From: Tissierella simiarum
GTDB lineage: Bacteria > Bacillota > Clostridia > Tissierellales > Tissierellaceae
Direction: 5' to 3'
Assembly (NCBI RefSeq): GCF_018917865.1
Contig: NZ_JAHLPM010000024.1
Coordinates: forward strand, 1-39,539
Length of the DNA: 39,539 nt
Each line of letters begins with the position of its first letter. Positions within the stretch are counted from its first letter, which is position 1. Of the stretch, positions 26,406 through 33,461 are shown piece after piece. The translations under genes were made by a program, and so were the position numbers. The notes below the pieces were generated by a model, which was given only the letters and a program-made list of their open reading frames with translations, was not told the DNA's origin and did not search any database.

Positions 26406-27011
26406 TTAATATCCAAGTTCTTCATCTACTAAGTATACATTTATTTCTGTAGCACCTGGATTTTTATGAATAATGACTTCAGCCTTACACATTCTATCAG
26501 GGGAATTACAATCACTACACTTTCCTGTAAATCTACAAGGAGTGTTAATTTTCAATCTTTCTGCATTTTTTGGAGCTGCTATAGTCTTTATTCTCTTAAT
26601 CGCTTCATCATAATTTTTACATAATTTATTCTTTCCTACTATTATGTATACTTTATTATGTCCATAAAACATAGAAGAAACTCTGTTTCCTGTACCATCA
26701 ATATTAACAAATTTTCCATCTAAAGTAAGAGCATTTGTACTGGAAAGATAAATATCTGCATTTCTAGCTAGAGACAATTCCTTTTTTTTATCTTCTGCTT
26801 TCCAATGCCAGTGAACTTGATTCCCCATGTTTTTTAATTCCTCATATATATTCATATTAGAAATAGTCATAGAGCCACCTATAGCTATAGATTCATCTAC
26901 AGAAATTTCTTTTAATAAATCTTCTTTTGCTTCCACAGTATTATTGAAAATTTTTACTAAAAAACCATTTTTCTTTAAATTTTCACTTACTTCAGAAAAC
27001 ATTCTATCCAT
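26406..27011 (-). CDS. LUD-domain protein (LutC/YkgG-like) with Cys-rich C-terminus
   Basis: 201 residues. The LUD (DUF162) domain shows ISVDESIAIGGSMTISNM and DIYLSSTNALTLDGKFVNID. The C-terminal segment TPCRFTGKCSDCNSPDRMC contains four cysteines in a pattern that could hold a metal or iron-sulfur cluster. LUD proteins function in lactate oxidation with LutA/LutB, but neither is present here. Being first in the desulfurase-thiI operon, 17 bp before the desulfurase gene, it may have a sulfur- or cluster-related role instead (inference). ATG at 27011 behind GGAGGG. Confidence 0.9.
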   Translation of the reverse strand: MDRMFSEVSENLKKNGFLVKIFNNTVEAKEDLLKEISVDESIAIGGSMTISNMNIYEELKNMGNQVHWHWKAEDKKKELSLARNADIYLSSTNALTLDGKFVNIDGTGNRVSSMFYGHNKVYIIVGKNKLCKNYDEAIKRIKTIAAPKNAERLKINTPCRFTGKCSDCNSPDRMCKAEVIIHKNPGATEINVYLVDEELGY

Positions 27012-27049
27012 TAAATTCCCTCCATAATAAATTATTTCAGTTCATAACT

Positions 27050-27055
27050 ATTATA
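27050..27055 (-). promoter_or_regulatory. -10 box of the LUD-desulfurase-thiI operon
   Basis: TATAAT on the minus strand 39 bp upstream of the LUD start; the -35 region is poor (TTTAAT-like). Confidence 0.45.
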
Positions 27056-27138
27056 TAAGATTTTTTAATTATATTAAAGGAATTTCAGATGTATTTTTAC
27101 TTATTGTATCTAACTAATAAGTTTTTTTTAAAAAAGTA

Positions 27139-27167
27139 TTGCATATTGTGTCGTAATTTGTTATACT
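27139..27167 (+). promoter_or_regulatory. Promoter of the C-rich small RNA
   Basis: TTGCAT at 27139-27144 and TATACT at 27162-27167 with a perfect 17-bp spacer; start expected near 27174. Confidence 0.75.
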
Positions 27168-27173
27168 TTGTAT

Positions 27174-27286
27174 GTGGTTATCCCCCTGGTAACCTCAAAT
27201 AAGATCTCTATTCCCAATACCCCTTTTGAACGGTTTATATTACATCCAAGTTGGATGAAAGACTCCTAATTAGGAGTCTTTTTTTT
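27174..27286 (+). ncRNA. Candidate 113-nt C-rich small RNA or leader
   Basis: Bounded by a strong promoter and an intrinsic terminator (27261-27286, arms GACTCC and GGAGTC then eight T). There is no coding frame. The first hairpin (GGTTA at 27176-27180, TAACC at 27190-27194) displays CCCCC in its loop. A second single-stranded C-rich piece, ACCCCUU, is at 27219-27225. A small CATCC/GGATG hairpin follows at 27243-27257. C-rich unpaired segments that can pair with Shine-Dalgarno sequences are the hallmark of trans-acting RNAs such as RsaE/RoxS, but I see no full homology. It does not match T-box, SAM, TPP, purine, fluoride or c-di-GMP riboswitches known to me. Confidence 0.6.
27261..27286 (+). 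terminator. Intrinsic terminator of the small RNA
   Basis: Arms GACTCC and GGAGTC (extendable by TA/TA), followed by eight T; 63 bp before the asparaginase start. Confidence 0.85.
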
Positions 27287-27349
27287 ATCTTCTTTTAATT
27301 AAATTATGTGGTAAAATTAAATTAGATAAATATAAGGGGGTTTTTACAT

Positions 27350-28342
27350 ATGTCTAGTCTAAATAAAGTTGCCATCATATTTACTGGTGGTACTATTTCT
27401 ATGAAAATAGATCCTCGTATTCATGCAGCAATACCAGCTTTATCTTCTGAAGAAATCATGGCTATGGTAACAAATATAGAAAAATTCGCAGAAATTGAAA
27501 TTATAAATTTCTCAAATATACCTAGCCCTCATATTACTCCTAATATGATGATTGATTTAGCCATGGTTGTTAAAGAAACTATCAATAGAAAAGATATAAC
27601 TGGTGTTATAGTAACTCATGGAACAGATACTTTAGAAGAAACTGCATATCTTTTAGATTTAATAATTCATACAGAAAAGCCAATAATTGTAGTTGGTGCA
27701 ATGAGAAACAGCTCTGAATTAGGATATGATGGTTCTAGTAACCTTTCGGCTGCCATATGTACAGCCATTTCTAAAAAATCTAGAAATAAAGGTGTTTTAG
27801 TCGTTATGAACAATGAGGTTAATGATGCTAGTGAAGTTACAAAAACTAATACCCTATCTTTAGATACCTTTAAATCTCCTGAATTTGGTCCACTAGGTAT
27901 TGTAGATAATGATGAGGTTATTTATTATAGAGATATTATTTCACGCCAATTTATAGATACTGAAAAAATTGAAAATAAAGTAGCTCTAATTAAATGTGTT
28001 CCTGGTATGGAATCAGATATATTAGATTTCTATATTGATTCTTCATATAAGGGTATAGTAATAGAAGCATTAGGTAGAGGAAATATTCCCCCTACTATGA
28101 TTCCAGGTATAAAAAAGTCTATTAGTAACAACGTTCCTGTAGTTATGGTTTCTAGATGTCCTACTGGTAGAGTATTAGACACTTATGGTTATGATGGTGG
28201 AGGTAAACATTTAAGGGAAATTGGTGTCATTTTCGGAAGTAATTTACCTGGTCAAAAAGCTAGAATAAAATTAATGTTAATATTAAGTTTAACTAATAAT
28301 CTAGAAAAAATTAAGGAGCTTTTTGAAAAGAATCTTTTTTAA
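27350..28342 (+). CDS. L-asparaginase
   Basis: 330 residues, the usual size. Nucleophile Thr15 in FTGGTISM, the second conserved block VTHGTDTLEETAYLL (89 onwards) and GAMRNSSELGYDGSSNL. It hydrolyses asparagine to aspartate and ammonia (some relatives also glutamine). There is no signal peptide, so a cytoplasmic type I-like enzyme is likely. AAGGGGG lies 9 bp before the ATG at 27350. It follows the small RNA; the C-rich segments of that RNA are complementary to this ribosome site. Confidence 0.93.
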   Translation: MSSLNKVAIIFTGGTISMKIDPRIHAAIPALSSEEIMAMVTNIEKFAEIEIINFSNIPSPHITPNMMIDLAMVVKETINRKDITGVIVTHGTDTLEETAYLLDLIIHTEKPIIVVGAMRNSSELGYDGSSNLSAAICTAISKKSRNKGVLVVMNNEVNDASEVTKTNTLSLDTFKSPEFGPLGIVDNDEVIYYRDIISRQFIDTEKIENKVALIKCVPGMESDILDFYIDSSYKGIVIEALGRGNIPPTMIPGIKKSISNNVPVVMVSRCPTGRVLDTYGYDGGGKHLREIGVIFGSNLPGQKARIKLMLILSLTNNLEKIKELFEKNLF

Positions 28343-28374
28343 GATTTCATCAAACAAATTATACTTAAAATTTT

Positions 28375-28409
28375 AAAAATCTAACGTCCCTTTAAGACGT
28401 TAGATTTTT
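28375..28409 (+). terminator. Terminator of asparaginase, shared with the convergent gene
   Basis: 14-bp arms AAAAATCTAACGTC and GACGTTAGATTTTT with a 7-nt loop; works for the plus strand and probably both directions. Confidence 0.85.
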
Positions 28410-28412
28410 ATA

Positions 28413-28650
28413 CTATTTTTTCTTTTCTCTTAAATAATATCCCCTAGTTCTTCTTATCAGAAAATCCTCTATTCCATCGATCTTTTCTATTAAATCTTCA
28501 TTTCTTTCTAATTTAATAATTTCCTCCAATTTTGTAATCCTATTATCCATTTCCTCTATTAAAAAATGTAATTCTTCTATTTTCATAATCTCTTTTTCTA
28601 GTTTATCTATAAGATTAGATTCTATATCCTGGGATACCTGTTGAAGGTTA
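28413..28650 (-). pseudogene. Out-of-frame coiled-coil C-terminal extension of the propeller-like gene
   Basis: Continues the coding frame of the upstream gene if one A is added to, or two removed from, the poly-A run at 28651-28660. About 73 codons read QVSQDIESNLIDKLEKEI, then MKIEELHFLIEEMDNRI, and so on to LREKKK and TAG at 28415-28413. The codon pattern is normal and the heptads predict a coiled coil. The stop sits immediately before the shared terminator, as expected for the true gene end. Confidence 0.75.
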
Positions 28651-29689
28651 TTTTTTTTTTACTTGGCACTTCTGTAGCATTTTCTACGGATCCAAAACCT
28701 ATAAAGGCAATTTCTGGATGGACTCTTCCAAAATAATAATTTAATGTGATATTATCTTCACTATCTCTATTTAAACATTTGTACCTAACAATATCTGCCT
28801 GTTTTGATTCATTCCATAAGTATATAGGACTCCAAGTAAGTCCTCCATCTTCACTATACCTACTCATAACATTATCATATTCTATCCAAGCTATCCATAT
28901 TTTATCTTCATAATAAATCAAAGTTGGATTAGATGGATTTTCTTCATTCGACAATGTTTCTTCCACATCTTTCTTAAATCCATCTTCTCCATAAGAAAGC
29001 CTTTCATACTTTATTATAAAATTTCCATTATAATACTCACTATAAGTTAAATGAATATGATCTTCATCTTTAAGCATGTCTAAATATAACCTATCAGTTC
29101 CGTTATTAGTTAAAGGTAAAGAGTTCTTCCACTGCTTTTTATCTAAATCAAATTCTTTATAATATATTTCTTCTTGTTCCTCATATTTGTAGTATCCCAG
29201 TATGATTTTATTATTTTCCTTAATAATCCTTATAGGATTCAAAATTTGTTTTACTCTCACTTCATCTACTATATGTGTTATCCATTCTTCTCCATTAAAA
29301 TAATGGTGGTACATTCTATATTTTTTTCCCTCATCAGGAAGCATCACAAAATAGATGATATGAGGTTCTTCCTTATTATTTAATATATGTAAATCGTATA
29401 TTTCTGGTATAGGCTCTGCTGTTAATTTAACATCCTCCCTATTATCTTCTCTTAATACTGTCAAGATTAAATTCATAGTATCATCTTGATATATAAGATA
29501 GATATCTCCCTTGGAGCTAATAGAAACATCGTATTCTTGTAAAGCTCCTTTCACTATTTTTTCTTTAGTAGATATTTTAGTTCTATTATTAAATGAGTTT
29601 AAGCTTATGTTTCCTTCCTCCCATCTAAACAAAAAAATATTATCCAAAGAATCTGAAACAATAGATAATTTATTATTAAAAAAAGTCAT
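28622..29689 (-). CDS. BNR/propeller-like protein, probably frameshifted near its end
   Basis: 355 residues as read. Repeating beta-strand units with Asp-box-like SRYSEDGGLTWSP near residue 285 point to a sialidase-type beta-propeller; no catalytic sialidase motifs (for example FRIP) are seen. There is no signal peptide. The start ATG at 29689 follows AGGTGG. The last residues (KKKITFNRYPRI) are encoded after a run of ten A and are unlike the rest; a frameshift there would restore a 73-residue coiled coil. It is divergent from the Arg-Asp repeat gene, so both may be spore or surface structural proteins (inference). Confidence 0.8.
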   Translation of the reverse strand: MTFFNNKLSIVSDSLDNIFLFRWEEGNISLNSFNNRTKISTKEKIVKGALQEYDVSISSKGDIYLIYQDDTMNLILTVLREDNREDVKLTAEPIPEIYDLHILNNKEEPHIIYFVMLPDEGKKYRMYHHYFNGEEWITHIVDEVRVKQILNPIRIIKENNKIILGYYKYEEQEEIYYKEFDLDKKQWKNSLPLTNNGTDRLYLDMLKDEDHIHLTYSEYYNGNFIIKYERLSYGEDGFKKDVEETLSNEENPSNPTLIYYEDKIWIAWIEYDNVMSRYSEDGGLTWSPIYLWNESKQADIVRYKCLNRDSEDNITLNYYFGRVHPEIAFIGFGSVENATEVPSKKKITFNRYPRI

Positions 29690-29835
29690 ATAAACACCAC
29701 CTATTTTCTTTCTTGTTAATAGATATTATTATTTTTAAAAAAATATACCTTATATTATTTGTAACACAATGATAAAAAAAGGAATATATTATCATTAAGA
29801 ACAAGAACTCAACTTTGTTAAAAGGAGGAAAAACA

Positions 29836-30960
29836 ATGGATTCAAACTTCAAACCAGAATCAATAAATTTAGGAATAACAGATTGTTGTAGAGATAGAGA
29901 TTGGGATTGGGATAGAGATAGAGATTGGGACAGAGATTGTGGTAGGGATAGAGATAGAGACAGAGATTGCGATAGAGATAAAGACAGAGATAGAGACTGT
30001 GATAGAGAAAGGGAAAGAGAAAGATGTTGTACAGGAAATACTGGATGTGAATGGGATGGTACTCTTAGAAGAGTAAGAACAGAGCCAATTTACGTTCAAA
30101 AAGTGTTTGATGCTACTCTAGTAAATCTACAAGCATTAAGTACTGTAAACAATGTAAGATTTACACCTAACTTAGGAAGAGGTGCAAGAATACTCAGAGT
30201 TTTAGACATAAGATGTAGAAAATTCTTTAATCCTGGAAATATCAATGATCCACGGAATTTAGTAGTTGAACCAGAAACAGCTCTTTCAGGTGGAGAATTT
30301 GTTAAAGATGAAAAAGGTAATCCAGTAGAAGTAGTTGGCCCAGACGGAATGAGAAGTGAAAAAATCATTTTTGCAGATACTACTGAATGTGATGAACGAG
30401 GAAGAGGAACTCCCGTTTTTGGTACTCAAAGAGTTAGAATTAAAGGTAACGTTTTAGTAGAAATTGATGTTCTAGTTTTGGATTCAAGAGGCAGAAGAGT
30501 TAGAGTTACTTTGACAGCCAACGTTCCTATCGCACCACAAAATGTACCTATTATATTAACAAATTTCTTTGAATTATGTATACCTTCAGTATTCAATTCA
30601 GCTTTCTTCCCAAGATTTGCCGAGTTCTGTAGTGTACTTTGTGAAACAAGGTTAGCTACAAATAGTATTACAAGAGATATACGAATTTGTCCAGAAACAG
30701 GAGAAGTAAGAATTGATTTAATCATTGCAATATGTATAACTTGTGAAAAGAAAATTATAGTGCCAGTTCAACTTTGTGTTCTATCAACAGGATTCCCAGA
30801 GTTATCTCCAGAGATATCTCCAATATGTAATACTTTCCCAACCTTATTCCCTAAGCAAATAGACGAAAATAGCAGTGGTTCAAGACCTCGTCCTCGTTTA
30901 ACTTTAGAAGCTGAAGAACTATCTCAGACTGAAGATCAAGATGACGACTTTGAAGAATAA
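29836..30960 (+). CDS. Arg-Asp decapeptide-repeat Cys protein, probable spore/surface structural protein
   Basis: 374 residues from ATG at 29836, which has AAGGAGG 7 bp upstream; a TTG 21 bp earlier precedes that site. Residues 19-65 are a low-complexity Arg-Asp region with cysteines at 35, 45, 55 and 65, a ten-residue period. Residues 70-330 hold a Cys-containing domain with a beta-rich look (GRGARILRVLDIRCRKFF, IILTNFFELCIPSVF and ITRDIRICPETGEV). The C-terminus is acidic. I do not recognise the family; similar Cys-rich proteins with polar repeats are found in spore coats. No signal peptide. Monocistronic with its own terminator. Confidence 0.85.
   Translation: MDSNFKPESINLGITDCCRDRDWDWDRDRDWDRDCGRDRDRDRDCDRDKDRDRDCDRERERERCCTGNTGCEWDGTLRRVRTEPIYVQKVFDATLVNLQALSTVNNVRFTPNLGRGARILRVLDIRCRKFFNPGNINDPRNLVVEPETALSGGEFVKDEKGNPVEVVGPDGMRSEKIIFADTTECDERGRGTPVFGTQRVRIKGNVLVEIDVLVLDSRGRRVRVTLTANVPIAPQNVPIILTNFFELCIPSVFNSAFFPRFAEFCSVLCETRLATNSITRDIRICPETGEVRIDLIIAICITCEKKIIVPVQLCVLSTGFPELSPEISPICNTFPTLFPKQIDENSSGSRPRPRLTLEAEELSQTEDQDDDFEE
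29890..30030 (+). repeat. 30-bp coding repeats for DRDRDRDRDC-type decapeptides
   Basis: Four degenerate 30-bp units encode residues 26-35, 36-45, 46-55 and 56-65, each ending in Cys; preceded by DCCRDRDWDW. The DNA is a purine-rich GATAGA-type microsatellite, prone to slippage. Confidence 0.8.
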
Positions 30961-30965
30961 TGTAT

Positions 30966-31000
30966 ATTAAAATAGGTGCTGTTAAAGCACCTATTTTAAT
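30966..31000. terminator. Bidirectional terminator between the repeat protein and HD-GYP genes
   Basis: Perfect 15-bp arms ATTAAAATAGGTGCT and AGCACCTATTTTAAT, 5-nt loop. It includes the stop codon of the HD-GYP gene. Confidence 0.8.
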
Positions 31001-32025
31001 ATATCAATAATTTTAACATCCTGATATTCTAGAAAATTAATAAAGCTACTATCAGACTTAACTATAGTTTTTGTTGGCTGTTGAGGATGAACATATACAA
31101 TTTCACCTATTTCCCCATTACTTAGCAACACTTTATTACCAACATAAAACCTAGAAATGTTATCCAAAAATACTCTAGTTATTAAGGGATTAAGAGAATT
31201 AAAGCTCTCATTGTTTAAATACTCTGCAACTAACAAAGGAGATTCTTTTTTCTTAAATAACCTGTTAGAAGTCATCGCATCATAAACATCACATATAGCA
31301 ATAATTTTAGCAAACTCATGTATTTTATTTCCTTTTAATCCTTGAGGATATCCTGATCCATCTTCTCTTTCATGATGCTGTAATACTCCCATTAGTATAT
31401 TTTTACTTATACCAACAGTTCCGGACAAGATGTTATAACTATATATTGAATGTTTCTTAACTATCTCATATTCTTCCATTGTAAGTTTATCTGGCTTATT
31501 AATTATATGATCTGGTATTTTTAACTTCCCTATATCATGAAATAAACCTGTTAGAGCTACCTGTTTTAAATCTTTCTTTGAATAATTAAGCCATTTACCT
31601 ACCATGATAGCTAACATACACACATTTAAACTATGGTTGAAAGTATAATCGTCCTTCTCTTCTAACTGTTTAATTCTTCCTATTACATTATTTTCTTTAG
31701 TAATTTCTGTAATTAGTTGGTCTACTTCGCTACTTATCTCACTTAGAATTACCTTTTTACTATATTTTACATCATTAAATATACGATCTAATTTATTAGA
31801 TAAAAACTTATATTTGACTGATAGATTATTTATAGGTTCATCTATACTTCCATTATTGTCCATATATATAGCTACTTGTTCTATTCCTAGGTTCATTAAT
31901 TGTGAAATTATTCTTTTATTTAATACTGTTCCTTTGGCAACTAATATGGCGCCTGTTTGAAAGTTCTCAATATTTCTATCTACTACCATCCCAGGTCTTA
32001 AATCGTCAATACTAATAACAGCCAT
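30991..32025 (-). CDS. HD-GYP domain c-di-GMP phosphodiesterase
   Basis: 344 residues. An N-terminal domain of about 100 residues (RPGMVVDRNIENF, then GAILVAKGTVL) is the DUF3391-like input. The HD-GYP core is complete: HDIGKLKIPD (His163-Asp164), EIVKKHSIYS (His192), HHEREDGSGYPQGL (217-230, the GYP triad), and AICDVYDAMTS (Asp246). It should hydrolyse cyclic di-GMP to GMP. There is no receiver domain. ATG at 32025 behind AGGGGGAA. It is downstream of a decayed gene; its promoter is not obvious. Confidence 0.95.
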   Translation of the reverse strand: MAVISIDDLRPGMVVDRNIENFQTGAILVAKGTVLNKRIISQLMNLGIEQVAIYMDNNGSIDEPINNLSVKYKFLSNKLDRIFNDVKYSKKVILSEISSEVDQLITEITKENNVIGRIKQLEEKDDYTFNHSLNVCMLAIMVGKWLNYSKKDLKQVALTGLFHDIGKLKIPDHIINKPDKLTMEEYEIVKKHSIYSYNILSGTVGISKNILMGVLQHHEREDGSGYPQGLKGNKIHEFAKIIAICDVYDAMTSNRLFKKKESPLLVAEYLNNESFNSLNPLITRVFLDNISRFYVGNKVLLSNGEIGEIVYVHPQQPTKTIVKSDSSFINFLEYQDVKIIDILK

Positions 32026-32079
32026 AATATTCCCCCTAATTTAATTGGTTAAAAACTAATTCAATTAATATATGTAAAT

Positions 32080-32446
32080 TTACTCATAACTTTTTCTATT
32101 AACTTCTATTTTATTTAATACTTTTGAAGCAAAATAAGTAATAATTACAGCAACTCCTAGCCTACTTCCAAGTAAAAGCCGTAAATTAGCTCCTACTGCA
32201 ACGAATATAAATGTATCTTCTACTACAGCACGGCAGGCAATTAAAAATATCATAAGTATATATAAATCCTTTTTACTTAGATTACTTTCTCTCGCACTCT
32301 CTATAATAACTCCTGCACCATAAGCTAAGCCAAAGGTCAACCCTATTAACAATAGAAAAACAGCAGCATTAGATATGCCGAAAAACCTAGCAATAAGTTT
32401 TAATTTATCCGATTTTAAATCCCTTTATGGCACTCTCCTTATACAT
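32080..32446 (-). pseudogene. Nucleoside-recognition (Gate) membrane protein with internal deletion
   Basis: A ribosome site AAAGG and ATG at 32446 open with MYKESAIKGFKIG and then hit TAA (32407-32405). From about 32419 downward another frame reads DLKSDKLKLIARFFGIS, NAAVFLLLIGLTFGLAYG, AGVIIESARE, LYILMIFLIACRAVVED and so on to 32080, which is the C-terminal half of Gate-domain proteins. The middle half is missing and the two pieces are out of frame, so the gene is dead. A short 90-residue product could still start at the TTG at 32352. Confidence 0.75.
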
Positions 32447-32496
32447 TCTCATCATCCTTTAACAAATATTGTAAAGTTATTATAACATAGAAAAAA

Positions 32497-32516
32497 CCTT
32501 AAGTATATACTTAAGG
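32497..32516 (-). terminator. Terminator of the activase operon
   Basis: A perfect 20-bp palindrome, CCTTAAGTATATACTTAAGG, followed on the minus strand by TTTTTT. It overlaps the stop of the activase gene. Confidence 0.8.
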
Positions 32517-33461
32517 CGACCATTTACCACATTTATCTCCATATCGAGCTAAAACTTCATTACCTTCAAATATCTCTAATATTTCACATAGATTTGAACA
32601 GCCATTACACTCTTTCCCATTTACTTTGTAATCCTTTTCATAAAGTTTTGTTCCTCTAAAGTTAGTATACCCTTGTTCTTCTGCTTTTTTCCTACCAAGA
32701 GCTGCTGCACCTATTGCTCCCATAACATCATAATTTTCTGGAACTAAAACCTGTTGCTTTAATTCTTTTTCAAAAGCGGCTTTTATACCTTTATTGGCTG
32801 CTACTCCTCCCTGAAAAACTATAGGAAACAGAATTTCCTTTCCCTTTCCTACATTGTTTAAATAATTTCTAACTAAGGCTTCACATAAACCTTTTATAAT
32901 ATCTTCTTGATTATGGCCTAACTGCTGTTTATGTATCATATCAGATTCGGCAAATACTGCACATCTTCCAGCAATCCTAACAGGATTTTTTGAATTTAAG
33001 GCTAAATCTCCAAATTCACTAATATTAACGCCTAATCTTAAAGCTTGCCTGTCTAAAAAAGAACCTGTTCCTGCTGCACAAACTGTATTCATAGCAAAAT
33101 CTGTTACTATACCATCTCTGAGTATAATAATCTTTGAGTCTTGACCTCCTATTTCAATTATAGTTCTGACTTTTGGATTGAATCCAAGGGCAGCAACAGC
33201 ATGAGAAGTGATTTCATTTTTTACTACATCTGCACCAACAATTATATTAGCTAAATACCTTCCACTTCCTGTAGCACCAACCCCACATATATTTTTTTCC
33301 CCTACACTTTCTTCTAATTCCTTTATACCTTCTTTTATCATATCTATGGGTTTCCCTTGAGTCCTTAAATATTTTTTAAAAACTAAGTTATCTTTATCAT
33401 CAATAAGTATTATGTTAGTACTTACAGACCCTATATCAAGTCCCATATAATATTTATCCAA
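32511..33461 (-). CDS. 2-hydroxyacyl-CoA dehydratase activase-like ATPase (BadF/BcrA/HgdC family)
   Basis: 316 residues from TTG at 33461 behind AAAGGGGA. ASKHA-fold ATPase: GLDIGSVST phosphate loop, GATGSGRYLA, IEIGGQDSK, and NTVCAAGTGSFLDRQ. Cys128 and Cys168 (RIAGRCAVF) fit the two cysteines that hold the dimer-bridging 4Fe-4S cluster in HgdC. A C-terminal extra motif ECNGCSNLC (three cysteines) is not in classical HgdC. It overlaps the preceding gene by 8 bp and is the last of a three-gene operon. It probably reduces a partner by ATP-driven electron transfer; the partner is unknown. Confidence 0.93.
   Translation of the reverse strand: MDKYYMGLDIGSVSTNIILIDDKDNLVFKKYLRTQGKPIDMIKEGIKELEESVGEKNICGVGATGSGRYLANIIVGADVVKNEITSHAVAALGFNPKVRTIIEIGGQDSKIIILRDGIVTDFAMNTVCAAGTGSFLDRQALRLGVNISEFGDLALNSKNPVRIAGRCAVFAESDMIHKQQLGHNQEDIIKGLCEALVRNYLNNVGKGKEILFPIVFQGGVAANKGIKAAFEKELKQQVLVPENYDVMGAIGAAALGRKKAEEQGYTNFRGTKLYEKDYKVNGKECNGCSNLCEILEIFEGNEVLARYGDKCGKWSP

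Noticed and set aside
27174-27286. T-box or known riboswitch before asparaginase
   Set aside because: No T-box consensus (TGGNACCGCG type), specifier stem or other known aptamer pattern; a dedicated terminator with eight T before the gene fits an RNA gene better.
29869-30099. Minus-strand frame rich in Ser/Ile opposite the Arg-Asp repeat
   Set aside because: Mirror of the GATAGA microsatellite; no start signal, and the sense gene has a clear ribosome site.
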